Shown here one piece after another: positions 1-9,900 of a stretch of 64,000 nucleotides of DNA. The position numbers and the translations under genes were made by a program. The DNA is from Isoetes taiwanensis (Eukaryota; Streptophyta; Lycopodiopsida; Isoetales; Isoetaceae). Position 1 is the stretch's first letter, and each line of letters starts with the position of its first letter. Below the pieces are notes generated by a model. The model worked only from the letters and a program-made list of their open reading frames with translations. It was not told where the DNA came from and ran no database searches. Location of the stretch: assembly GCA_021234155.1 (NCBI GenBank), contig JAJEKV010000049.1:8280036-8344035 (forward strand), given 5' to 3'.

Positions 1-643
1 TTCTTCGGCTTGCCGGAGATTGGAAAACCACGGTCACTGTGGTCTGGGGCCTCATTCAGTTTTTGGAAAGAGCTGCTACTTCGCTGGATCCGTCTATTCA
101 CAAGCAAGTGGGTTTCTGTACCGCTTTAAAGTGTCTTTTCACCAGCTCTTTGGCTCGTAGTCATCCAGTTTACTATTGCAATCCCAAGGCTAGAGGCACT
201 TTTGGCCTCCAGACATGTCTGCTGATTGAATGTCAGTTTGTTCCAGCAACGGCTCACCATGCCTTTGAAGACATGGCGCAGTCTGGATTTCTGTTGGACG
301 CGTCACCGTCTATTGGGTTAAACACTGCAGATGCCTTGAAAGACCGACATGATGTCATTCAGAAGTACCATTCCAAGGCTCGGCGTCATAGTCACTAGGA
401 TGATTTCAATCAAGCCACACCTCACGAGACCCTGCCTGCTTTGTTCTCTAAGTGTTCTTTAGTGAGAGAAGTGTTAGTCCTATACCACCAAGCACTGGAC
501 TATTTTGGAACACAACACGAGCCAGCACACAAGATTCAAAGGCAGCAGGAGCGTCCGGTAGTAAATCCATGTCCACACAGAGACCCACATCCTTGCAGAA
601 ACCCACGACCTCGTCAAAGAAGAGGGCGAGGGGTGACAAGTGA
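1..643 (+). pseudogene. Degenerate coding remnant at the left edge, unrecognised
   Basis: A frame is open from base 3 to TAG at 396-398 (about 131 codons) with normal protein-like composition, so it probably continues left of the window. Beyond the stop the same frame still reads like protein (DDFNQATPHETLP) to about 455. There another frame takes over and ends at TGA 641-643 with the basic tail SSKKRARGDK, which resembles a nuclear localisation signal. I infer the 3' part of a gene or transposon ORF broken by one stop and one frameshift. The family is not recognised. A spliced last exon is an alternative to the frameshift. Confidence 0.35.
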
Positions 644-2260
644 CCATCTCCAGGGAGTACGGCCTTAACTTAGCAGGATTCGCTGCACTAATGATGGCAC
701 CAAAAAGATTCCCTCAAATAAAGCATATGATCCAAGAGTTGGTAACCGAGATCATCAAGAATCTGCCATATGTCTATTTTGGGCCTGAGCTGTTGTACTA
801 TATATATAAGTATTGTTAGACCTTAAGTTTTAGATGAGATTTAGTATCGTCTTATTTCAGTTTTCTTGTCTTAGCGTCTCTCGAGACTCCATATACTCTT
901 TCTGCTTATCTTGGCATACAGTTCCTTGTGTTTTGTTATGTTCCTTTTATTCTTATCTCTTTTGCAAAATTCCACATGACGCACTATACAAAGAATTTAT
1001 CTGTTTGATCCAAGGGTCATCATAGAGGGTTGTCTTGTAGACGATCCCAAACCCAAACTTTAAACACGAAATCCAAGAAAAAATGATGATTTTAGCCCTA
1101 TGCAGCTCTTACAGAGACAAAATGGCAGTGCATGCCTTTTTATTAGTGACTTGAAGCCTATAGATATTCTAGGCAGTACTGCAAGCATCAATTGGATTGA
1201 TGTATCTTCAAATTTTATCTCAGGCCCAGTTCGTACTTATAAAGTTTGTCACGAGTAAGTGCTCTGTCTCGAGTTGCTTTGTGATAGACGAAAATGAGAA
1301 AGCTTGCTTCCAAAGCAAAACAATAAACAAAGGGGAAGCTATATCGCCATATGGGGCAAGAGTAATTCTCAATGATTCAACTTGAAACTGGGCAACCATT
1401 TCATTGATTCTACATGCTTCAGCTTAAGAAATGCGACAACTATTTGTGCAGATGAACTACAAGATAATTGGCATAGCCAAGACAACGAAAAAACATTGGT
1501 GCCATCAGGAAGCAGACGCTGGATTTGGTGCCGCACACCCATCAAACGAAGAAGAAGAGTCAGATTTGCAGCTGAAGAGCCAATAGACCACCAATAAAGT
1601 TATGATCATTGACAACTAATCAATCTCTTGAAACCATGACATGTATCATCAAGCAAAGGAACGAAGTTTGAATGTTGGACCCCTAACAATCTTGTTCCAA
1701 CAAAAAGAAAAGAAATGAAAAGTTAGAGAACACATGTCGACCACACAATACGAAATAAATATACCGAATCTAAATAAACTATATTATATGTAGATAAACG
1801 ACTACAGTCATCAGATCTGTTGATCCTATGGCCTAGATCGTATGTTGGAGCCTCTTGGGCACCTCTCGTTTCACCTATAGTCATTTATGATTGGGGGCGC
1901 CTATGATTTTGAAATATGAAATACCCATTCGTCTAAGGTTTTGATGATCGAGCCATATACATCTTCATCTAAGGTTTTAGAATATGAAATACAGGGGCTC
2001 GAACCTCTACCAAAATAACTCATAGCTAACATGATTATTTTTTATCTTAATTCTATGTTTTTTTATAACAACTTATTCCATTGTTCTATGGTTTTAGGAA
2101 TACATTCTTATATATACATTGATAGCCATTTGAAATAGAGTAGGCCATCAAAATAATAGAGCAGTCCATCAAAATAATAGGTGTATTTGCTTCCTTCAAT
2201 GCTGGCCATCCCTTTTCTTTACCTTTGCCATGTTCTCATCATCTAGAAAGCCCAGCAGTC
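644..2260. other. Intergenic, no supported gene
   Basis: AT-rich sequence with short open frames around 1197-1597 that show no recognisable motif and are interrupted. A phrase 'tctaaggttttgatga / tctaaggttttagaat' recurs near 1934 and 1970. I see no RNA gene or mobile element that I can defend. Confidence 0.4.
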
Positions 2261-2261
2261 A

Positions 2262-2509
2262 GATGCTTCCCTTTGGAACCACTGTTAGTATAAGAGTATA
2301 TATAAATCTTTTGGTTATTATATATACCGATGCTATCTTAGCAAAAGCCTAAAAGATGGAAGTATAATGTTACTTACATCAAGCTGATGCTCCCCTTGGA
2401 ACCACTTAGTATAAGAGTATACAAATATTTGTGTTATTAGTTATATATACAGTTTTATATTAGCAAAAGGACTTAAAATGAAAGTATAATGTTACTTAGA
2501 TCAAGTTGA
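2262..2509. repeat. Tandem duplication, 2 units of about 124 bp
   Basis: Unit 1 (about 2262-2385) and unit 2 (about 2386-2509) share the same order of phrases: gatgct, ccttggaaccact, tagtataagagtata, a TATATA stretch, ttagcaaaag, agtataatgttactta and atcaag. They have diverged by substitutions and small indels, so the duplication is old. Confidence 0.8.
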
Positions 2510-2822
2510 CTGTTACAAGAGCTTATCACCACAATTCTTGAACATGCAGTTGAGCACTTGAACAGTGGAAGCATAACATCTATTAGCATCTTTGCACCAG
2601 AAGAATTCTGCATAATCAACTTGGAATTTGGATCCAATACTCCACCTATAAAGTTAAAAAAAAAAATATGAAAGCATATATAATAATCATATGCCTTTGA
2701 TCTATTATTGAGAAAAAGGATGTTCTTACTAGTATGTCAAGGCCGTTGAACTCCTTCCTCAGCGTAAGACGTATTTTTGAATTGAAATATGGTCTAGAAT
2801 GTACAAAGTTTCCGTAAAAGTG

Positions 2823-2975
2823 TTACTCCATTATGAGTTTATAGGGGTTTCTTGCAGTAAGGACAACAGTAATACCAAGAGTTGCAAAGCTCTTAGCAAT
2901 CTCAAGGCATGTTCTAGTGCTGCCTCCACAAATCATTGTACTAGTTTTGGATGACCACCATGAACTCTGCTTTAT
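2823..2975 (-). pseudogene. Short-chain dehydrogenase/reductase fragment (neomenthol dehydrogenase-like)
   Basis: The minus-strand translation contains WWSSKTS, then GGSTRTCLEIAKSFATLG, then ITVVLTARNP. In plant (+)-neomenthol dehydrogenase / salutaridine reductase-like SDRs this order is WW-S/K-T, the TGxxKGIG cofactor loop, helix LEIA, then ITVVLTAR. The glycine-rich NADP-binding loop is degraded here (GGSTRTC instead of TGxNKGIG), so even the preserved first beta-alpha-beta unit could not bind cofactor normally. No further SDR exons are visible on either side. It is best read as a short gene fragment, perhaps moved by a transposon. Confidence 0.6.
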
Positions 2976-3242
2976 GCCTATTTCACCAAAGCACCACCTA
3001 AGCATGTGTTTTTGTAATGTCCAAGTTTGTCGTAAGAATTATATTATGCTTGGCTATTATATTTTCAAGGTACTTGCCTTGTCACTTTTATGCAACCTTA
3101 CCCCTCTTTTTTTTCTTCCTCAATTTACTTTAGTTTCTCATTTTAATGAGAATTTTAATGAAAACCCACTTTCTTTTTCATCCTTTGTTTAATTTAGTTT
3201 GAAATTTAATGAGAATTTAAAAGAAAATTTTTAGTTGATAGC

Positions 3243-3460
3243 TACAATCATAAGATTGCCAATGTCCGTTAAGAATAGTCAACAAAAGATATCGACAACC
3301 TTGCAAATAATGCTAACTAGAAAGTTTTGCATTGGAAACTTGCTTTTCTAGATATTCTGTCCAACAATCACAAGATTTTCAATATCGTGGAAATATTGTC
3401 AATACCAAACGTTGACAATCTCGCAATTAGGTGCCAACTAGAAAGTTTTCACTGAATATG
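3243..3460. repeat. Imperfect tandem duplication, about 120-bp period
   Basis: Phrases caatcataagatt...caatgtc, attgtcaa/tagtcaac, gacaacctt/gacaatctc and aactagaaagtttt recur with a shift of about 119-120 bp (3245 versus 3364). Two diverged units. Confidence 0.65.
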
Positions 3461-3498
3461 ATAAGCTAAGTAAGAAACTAAGGTTTCATGTGCAAGTG

Positions 3499-3542
3499 GA
3501 GGTGAATATCTTATCTTATCGAGGTGAATATCTTATCTTATC
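3499..3542. repeat. Perfect 22-bp tandem repeat, 2 copies
   Basis: gaggtgaatatcttatctta plus tc occurs twice back to back at 3499-3520 and 3521-3542. Confidence 0.9.
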
Positions 3543-3571
3543 TTCTTATATTTTTATTTTATATAATAAGA

Positions 3572-3742
3572 AAAATAGCGCCCGTGTGAGTCCAGCCCCA
3601 TCAACGGTCAAGAATGCGCCACGTGGCGCGATCTCAACCCTTCTTATCCCTCCACCCATTTTAAAACTTTTCTATTGTGGAGGGAATTTGAACCCTAGTC
3701 CGTGCCCCCCCCCCAAATAGTTACCACTAGGCCAAGCATTGG
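3572..3742 (-). mobile_element. tRNA-derived SINE (minus orientation)
   Basis: On the minus strand an RNA polymerase III A-box-like sequence (TTGGCCTAGTGGTAACT, about 3738-3722) is followed some 35 bp later by a B-box-like sequence (GGGTTCAAATTCCC, about 3695-3682). This is the order and spacing of a tRNA head. A non-tRNA body follows, containing ggtggaggga and a gcgccacgtggcgc palindrome. It is a SINE or SINE remnant rather than a tRNA gene, because no cloverleaf closes. The 3' end near 3572 is not clear. Confidence 0.6.
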
Positions 3743-4029
3743 TTTATTAAAAAAAAAAAAGGAAGAAGTTCACATATGGTTAAGATGAGGCTGTTGGATA
3801 GGCATATTCACCCCTTATTCCTTAATCTACACCGCACACAAAATTCCTCGTTTGTGGGATATGGATGTATAGAAATTGTGATACTGTATAACAAGATTTG
3901 CAAAATACTATAAGATTTCTGGCAATATACTATATGGTGTTGATTTTGTACATGCAAAACATAATTATAAGGGCTCTCGCTGCCCTACGTCACCCCCCGT
4001 GTGAATATGCACCCAAACAGAAGGGGGTT

Positions 4030-4125
4030 TAAGGGGGAATTTAATTTTAATGCGTGTAATGTAATGGTTTGTGTTATAGGTTAAAAAAAGTTTTTGCCCC
4101 TTCGGGGCAATGAAAACTGTCTATG
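4030..4125 (+). repeat. Repeat end with a TTCG-type hairpin
   Basis: ttgccccttcggggcaa (4094-4110) is a perfect 7-bp stem with a three-base loop, preceded by aatggtttgtgttat and an A-run. A similar layout recurs at about 36730-36815 (gtgttggttgttatattaag, A-run, gggcccttcaggcc). I read both as 3' ends of one dispersed repeat family. Its class is unknown. Confidence 0.4.
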
Positions 4126-4484
4126 AATGTTGTGTACATCGCTATAGGTTCTTGTGCCTAAGACAATGTGTTCCTACAGACTATATCTCTAAAAGAGTAA
4201 GAGCAAACAAATCCTGTGAAACCTAAATATTTCAGTCTAAATATTTTGAAAGGGAATAAAAACATGCCTCAACCATACACACAACTAATACAAGGCTTGC
4301 ATTAAGAAGTCAAATTTTGGAAAAAGGATATAGACCAAGCTAACAGATAATACATATAATAAATATGTAGGAAAATCTTAGTTGAAGAAACATGTCCAGA
4401 AATAGGCATGCATACAAATTGCAGACTAAATTCTCAGAACATATCCAAATGAAATCGATTGTAATGGATACAGATCAAAAACCT

Positions 4485-5393
4485 TCATGGCCAAAGATGT
4501 GCCAAGAACAGAAACCAAAGAATAGATGCACCAACTGGAATGGCCAAAAAAGATAAGACCCAAGTTAGCCTCTGATTCATAAGTGAAACCAATCTGCAGC
4601 TATTATCTTTAACAATCCAATAACAATCTGATGTGTGGCATCGACGAAGATGTTGGCAACTCAACACATTACTGAAATCTCAGTGACAAAGTGAGCTTGG
4701 GACAATATTTTCGTCATCCTAAATCATGCATGTGTCAGTGGCATTATGCCATTGATTGCAATTCATTAAAGACCTTTGTGCCATGGCCTTGTAGGATGTA
4801 ATTAGCTGTGTTCATCATAGTAGATAATAGATGTACGCTGAATAAAATATGTGCTTCAAACCTGGTAAAAAAAGAACAAATATGGCTTAGGACATTTGCA
4901 AGCCTTCCATCTGTTGTGCTTTTGAAAGAGAAGCGGGTGCACATAACCAAAAGTGTTCAATAGTTGCCCCTCTTTATGCCTTCCTTTAAAATGTCTGAAA
5001 GGCTCTAAAGCACTCTTTATTCTTCATATTATCTCTTACCTGCATTGTTATTTCTATTCTCACAGTATTGCACCAGGCTGACATTGCACTAAGATTTAGA
5101 TCTGTATAAATCTCCCAACACATTTAACACAACCAAGTCCAAATGAAGTAAAATTATGCATGCTGCTATGAGCAGAAAAACCCCAGCAGCAACTATTCCA
5201 ATAGTTTTGAGGCTGTGGCAAGGGACGAACAAAATGATCATTTTATGCCAGATTATGTCAATAAATAAAAGAAAATAAAAGAAAAGAAAGAAATAGTATC
5301 TTACTTGATTTTGGAACCCGAGCTTCCAGAGGAAGAAGCAGAAAGGGAGGGAGGGGGGCTGAGGAAGCGAAAAATCGAAGTAGATTGTGCCAT
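4485..5393 (-). CDS. Candidate two-exon gene for a 65-residue single-span membrane protein
   Basis: On the minus strand, exon 1 (5393-5305) starts MAQSTSIFRFLSPPPSLS and continues Ser/Gly-rich to a strong donor (AA|GTAAGATAC). Exon 2 (4593-4485) follows a ctgcag acceptor. The two-base carry-over joins in phase (AA+A, Lys30). Exon 2 encodes LVSLMNQRLTWVLSF, a hydrophobic span of about 20 residues (LSFLAIPVGASILWFLFLA) and the stop after HLWP. The Ser-rich, acid-free N-terminus resembles an organelle transit peptide. The C-terminal half would be one membrane helix. I do not recognise the family, and function is unknown. The evidence is only frame continuity, splice sites and composition. Extra exons inside the 711-bp intron cannot be excluded. 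Confidence 0.4.
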
Positions 5394-5729
5394 AGTTGTC
5401 TAATTTGAAAGCAAGCTACTGGTACTTTGCATGTTGGTAATCTGTGAGGGAACTAAGTAGAGCCTTATCCTGGTTCGACAATAGCATTACGCAACCGTCC
5501 AGCACAACCAAAGAGCAAAAATCCTGGCCATATCCTTCTGCCATATCGCCGGTATAAGACTTCTGTATGCTTTCAGAAATTATGTTTTCCACAACCAGCT
5601 TGCACTCCCATCTTTCGCTTTTGTTTGCCTGATACCCATTGAATGCAAGGCTCAAGAATGTCTGCCAAATAATTCCTTGCATAGTTGAGAGGTCTGGACC
5701 TGCGAGGTCACCTTTGCCCCCGCCTGGCT

Positions 5730-5978
5730 GTCCGCTGACTAGGCACTACGGGGGTGGTGCATGACTGTATATATTGGGATGTTTCTGCATTTTATATGAT
5801 TAGCACAGTTTGTCAGCAGGCTGATTGCTGCCACGGTTTTTCCCTCGAAAACCCTTCGGGGCGGGGGTTTTTTAATCCGGGCAGTAATCCGCTTGCTGCG
5901 TTTTTGTATTGGGTCCCATAGACCGATTGGTCTCCGTGGACGATAAAAGTAACTTCCTTCCTTCCTTCCTTCCTTCCA
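5730..5978 (+). mobile_element. 5'-truncated LINE, 3' end with (TTCC)n tail
   Basis: This is the 3' untranslated end of the LINE family seen elsewhere in the window. It has ctaggcactacggg, gctgattgctgccac, the stem-loop aaaacccttcggggcggggg, then ccgattggtctccgtggacg, ataaaa and a (TTCC)n tail at 5953-5976. A close relative is at 34316-34527. No coding sequence remains. Confidence 0.8.
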
Positions 5979-6234
5979 AGTCTTCACGAACCGAGGAAGA
6001 AATTCCTTGCTGCATACTCGAATTTTGACAGCATCGCTGCTGCTTTGCCTTATGCCTGCAGAACCAGGAAATACCTAAATGGCTTCAGCTAACCCTAAAG
6101 TAGCACGGCTCGAGCCCTGCATGCACACCACTTTTAAATAAATCATAGAAATACAAAACAATGGGGATAAATTTTAAATAAACCATGGAAATAAAAATAA
6201 AACCCTGCTAAAAAGGGGGTAAACCATTGAAGAT

Positions 6235-6395
6235 ATGGATTTCAAGAAAAAAAATACGGGGCGCACTCTAGAAGTACTGATTAGTATGCCTCGCAGAATA
6301 CGCCCATCAAATCATATAAAAACCATAGCAAAACCCGTACAAAAATACAAAAAAAAAACCCCTGTTATTTTGCTACATATTCTAGAATGTCCTAG
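6235..6395 (+). repeat. Dispersed repeat R1, copy 1
   Basis: gcactctagaagtactgatt, aaaccatagcaaaacccgta and ccctgttattttgctacata appear in the same order at 36600-36735 (+) and, inverted, at 62640-62760. The copies are about 130-150 bp and well diverged. The class is unknown. The ends are inferred from where the three copies stop matching. Confidence 0.55.
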
Positions 6396-7560
6396 AATGT
6401 TCAAGATGGTCACGGGTAAGCACCTTAGTCTAAAAATAGAAAGTTCTTTGAAACTTTGCAAATGCTCAAAATAGAATGTTCTGGAATGTAAATACTGATG
6501 TGTAAGCATCTCAGTCCAAAAATAGAAAGTACCTTAGTCTAAAATAGAAAGTTTTCTAAAAGTTTGTAAAAACTCAAAATAGAGAAAGACATGATCACAG
6601 ACTCAAGTCTGTGAAAACAAGGCAACTCTATAAAGAACTAGAAGAAGAAGAAGAAAAAGAAAATATTGAAAAGATATTCTTTTTGAAAGGTTGGAGCCAA
6701 TTTGGCCTTTGGAATTTGGTCACAGATAAGTAAAGTTGGTTTAAGATGCAAAATTGCCTTAGGGCATATTACAATTTTAGCTTAGGGCTTATATAGAGCC
6801 TTACTTGCCAAAATAGTGGACTTGCTAACTTGGTCATCAGAGCCACTGGGAAAGTTTGGCATTTCTAATTGCATCTTGATGTTGTCTCTGAAAAGATGTC
6901 AAGTCATGGAGATTGTTGGGCTATTTCCCATAGACAGTGGGGTTGAACATTTGGTGCTAAATTAAATTGGCATGAAATGTATGTTGGGCATGTACATAAT
7001 AGAATTTGACCTTGGGGGGCACATGAGTATATACGTTTACCTTCAAGGATGGAACACTTAGTATGAGGTAAGGACCATGCTAAGATGCAAAAATGCAACA
7101 TGAACTACTGCATATGATACAAATTACCTTAGGGCATATGAAATGGGATGTGTGCTTAAATGCTTTACAACCATAATAGAATAGAATCGTGCATAAAGGC
7201 ATAAATGCACCTTGTTTCTATCTTTTGATGTGCACAACTATTTATGCCACATTAAATGACACTTAAAGGTTTCAAAGAGATCGTACTATCTATACTTGCT
7301 TTTTTTAGCTAAGTGGCCAAAGCAATGGCTAGTTTAGAGTATACAAAGGTTTAACATTCTATTATCTAGTCTTGAGATGACTAGTTTCGAACATTCAAAG
7401 GCAAGTTATGCGATTATCGATGATGGATGCTCTAGTGTATTCCCAGCCAGAGGATGCAAGAATATTCCCTCGAATATTCCCTCTAGGAGCAGTGCAGCCG
7501 TACACGTCACTCAGAGATGTTCTTTAGAACTCTTGACAACCATTGCACAAGGAACTAATA
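6396..7560. other. Intergenic with local repeats, no supported gene
   Basis: Contains a diverged duplication (gtaagcaccttagtctaaaa, aatagaaagtt, ctcaaaatag at about 6414-6475 and 6500-6585), a short (gaa)n run near 6641, and repeated phrases such as ccttagggcata (6760, 7128). No convincing coding frame or RNA gene. Confidence 0.4.
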
Positions 7561-7766
7561 TTGCATTGACCCCAGATTAGAAGATACCCTGAAATAGGCA
7601 GCAATCTGAAAATAGAATAAAGTTTAAGATAAGCTTCCTATGCCTGCTACCACAAAGTTGAGGCAGACGTTTGCAGCCACCAAAGAAGCCTGCACCAACA
7701 TAAGTCCCTACCTTCTGCTGCGTCCACCACCCTGCTGCAAGTACAAGTGAAATGAGGAAACAGACT

Positions 7767-7833
7767 GGGGGATTCGAACCCCCTGCGCACTGCGCAGCTC
7801 CAAGCAATCTGCCCGCCCTTAAAGGGCAGGGGC
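7767..7833 (-). other. Three consecutive hairpins 3' of the Rep-like element
   Basis: Three perfect or near-perfect inverted repeats lie side by side. They are ggggg-attcgaa-ccccc (7767-7783), ctgcgc-act-gcgcag (7783-7797) and gcccGccctt-a-aagggcAggggc (7811-7833, one internal mismatch). The first reads GGGGGTTCGAATCCCCC on the minus strand, like a tRNA T-arm / B-box. A tRNA cloverleaf cannot be closed around it. The hairpins lie about 0.25 kb beyond the stop of the 178-codon frame, where a terminal structure of a rolling-circle-type element would be expected. That role is inference. Confidence 0.5.
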
Positions 7834-8086
7834 TATTCCCATGCACATGCAATCACACCATGCTTTTCCCTTTATTTTTTCATTTTTTCAGTTCTTTTTT
7901 CCACATGAAGCCACAGAAACACACAAATCTGGTTTTTCCAATGAAACACAAATTTTTGTTTCTGACCTGCAGTCCATTTCCACATCCCTTTTGCATTTTT
8001 TAGTTCCTTTTCTGATGCATAGCACCGTCACACAAAGCAGACACAAAAAGAAAGCAAAGCAGAGAATCATACAAGCATACTAGTGT

Positions 8087-8623
8087 CTAGTTGTTGTTCA
8101 TAACAGCATTGTGGCGCCTGGCCAAAGTGTCAATTCGCCGCAATTCCCTGATAAGAAGAGCCCGTGCCAGATTCATATGCGCCCGCATATGTTGGCGCTC
8201 ATCTGTATTGAGCTCCACCTCTTCCCACTCCATGCGGGAAACGGCCTCTTCCAATGCTGCAAACAGGCGGCCAAGTTGCATCCTAAACAATCTGACAGAG
8301 GCTGCCACAGATTCGGCAAGAGTATTAATGTTAACAATGCTTGACACAACTTCCAGAGCAACCTGGACATGCTCCCTGTTCGGAGAGAATGCAACAGGAG
8401 AGGGCATTGCATTATGAATTACATCATGGATACTTGGCCCGGGAGCAGCAAGCCTGTGAGGAGGGGAAGATGGGGCCTCTTCATCACTGTCAATGTTAAT
8501 CACGCCATCCCCGACAGTTGGCCTCATCCCGACAACTCCAACAGGGCTGCTGGTAGCAGCAGCCCCATTTCCAATCTCTATCCCGACAGTCCCATTACCA
8601 CGTTCCATCTCTAATCCAGGCAT
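8087..8623 (-). CDS. Intact 178-residue acidic/helical protein of a Rep-like element, unknown function
   Basis: Uninterrupted frame starting MPGLEMERGNGTVG and ending RRHNAVMNNN. Residues about 40-52 read GVINIDSDEEAPSS, a hydrophobic VINI core followed by acidic/Ser residues, typical of a SUMO-interacting motif. The middle is Pro/Ser-rich. The C-terminal half is predicted helical, with Arg/Glu-rich stretches (FAALEEAVSRMEWEEVELN, HMRAHMNLARALLIRELRR). A pyrimidine-rich tract and tttgcag acceptor lie about 10 bp upstream of the ATG, so it may be a 3' exon or second gene of the element whose decayed Rep-like frame ends about 75 bp upstream. It is the only unbroken frame of this element. No family is recognised. 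Confidence 0.55.
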   Translation of the reverse strand: MPGLEMERGNGTVGIEIGNGAAATSSPVGVVGMRPTVGDGVINIDSDEEAPSSPPHRLAAPGPSIHDVIHNAMPSPVAFSPNREHVQVALEVVSSIVNINTLAESVAASVRLFRMQLGRLFAALEEAVSRMEWEEVELNTDERQHMRAHMNLARALLIRELRRIDTLARRHNAVMNNN

Positions 8624-8699
8624 AAAGAATTAACTGCAAACAAAGATGCAAAATCAAAACAAAGAGAAACATATGTACAAAACCTGCAGGCAGCCCCCT

Positions 8700-9900
8700 A
8701 CAAGCACAAGTCACCCAATTGCCATTGTGTAATCCGTGGTGTCAAGAGGTATGAAATCAGTCCCAGGCATGTCCACGACAGCCTGAGGCCTGAATTCATC
8801 ATCCTCCCCTTCCACGAAGTTCTCATCCATGTCTCCAGGCGTGGCAGCCTCATCCCAATATCATTTTCTACCCTTCCCAATCCGCTGAATGGGTTCCATC
8901 CCAGCCGGGATGCCATACATGACACACCTCACATCACTTGGCAAAGTGACTTTGGGGTTTAGTGTCAGGTGCCAGGCGGCCTTCACTCTATGCTCAGATA
9001 TAAAAGCAGTGTTAGAAGGAAGGATCTAGCTAGTAGACAACACGAATTTACTGGTTCTAAGCATCCTAGTGATTGTGTATACAAGGCTAGAACTCAGCTG
9101 CCTTCCACCATGATAGTTTACAAAATGAAGGGCTCTTCCCAAGAGGTTGACATGTTATCCAAAACTACAACATGCTTGATGTCCCCTGCACTATAGAGCA
9201 AGTACAGGTCCTTGCCCATCTCCAATTGGCGCTCAGAAACATTCTTTGTGTGCAGCTTGAAGTGGGGCTTCCCCATATCCTTCATGCAATACCCTATTAG
9301 CCCCTCGAAACAATGGAGCCTGGTATTCTTTAATGCCTTACAGACAAGAACAACCCCCCACAGCTTCTTACCTCCCCCACCCAAACCCTGCGCTTCATGG
9401 CCAAATTCACTACTCTAGGGGACTTGAGCAAGCCTAAAGACACACCGTAATGCGGGTGATCTAAGTCTTTGCCCCTCTCCCCAACAAAGCGGCACACCGC
9501 AACACAACCCTTCTCACAGAAATTAATGAGCATGTCATAGAACTCTGGGAGTGCATCCATGCCTGCCACACCCAGTGTCACACTGACGTCTATGAGGCCT
9601 ATGCCTTCATCCTCAACACCATTTATGCATGCCTCCACACCAGACCTCCCAGAAGAAGACTCAGGCTGCCCATTCCTGGCTGCCCGCCCTGCTCTTCTAG
9701 CATCCCTCGGAGGAAATCTGAAGCTCACCTGGTTAGGTACGCAAGCCGGCTCCAAGCTCAGGATTTATAGACTGTAAGAGGGCCGGATTCCCCATCTTAT
9801 CCACTTCCAGCTTGCCAGGAACAGAAAGAGGCACCTTCCAAACATAGCGCCTGCATCAGACCATGCACCCGACCTGCTTGCCCACATCCGCCAAACTCCA
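8700..9900 (-). pseudogene. Decayed Rep/HUH-endonuclease-like ORF (Replitron-like candidate)
   Basis: The minus strand has coding-like stretches in shifting frames. About 9895-9735: YVWKVPLSVPGKLEVDKMG and INPELGAGL. 9755-9330: GLIDVSVTLGV, ERGKDLDHPHYGV and AMKRRVWVGE. 9384-9118: LHCFEGLIGYCMKDMGKPHF and YLLYSAGDIKHVVVLDNM. About 9000-8700: AAWHLTLNPKVTLP, then an acidic tail ending DTTDYTMAIG. The order resembles Rep-type HUH nucleases: a VTL strand (motif I), H-P-H (motif II, 9458-9450), then Y-C-M-K in GYCMKD (motif III, YxxK, Tyr at 9291-9289). Several frameshifts and stops (for example between 9400 and 9330) show it is dead. Assignment to Replitrons or another HUH group is inference; no helicase domain is visible. 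Confidence 0.5.

Noticed and set aside
1990..2030. SINE or tRNA head (minus) with aggttcgagcccc B-box
   Set aside because: The only A-box-like text is about 20 bp away, too close for a tRNA head, and no body or tail is visible.
5416..5682. 88-residue minus-strand protein upstream of the small membrane protein gene
   Set aside because: No motif or splice link; it lies in the presumed 5' flank and has unremarkable composition.
7749..7840. tRNA gene on the minus strand
   Set aside because: The T-arm-like GGGGGTTCGAATCCCCC is perfect, but the seven bases after it have no partner acceptor strand upstream and no D-arm fits.
8091..8614. Plus-strand frames of 80-108 codons
   Set aside because: Antisense readings of the 178-codon minus-strand frame; no motifs.
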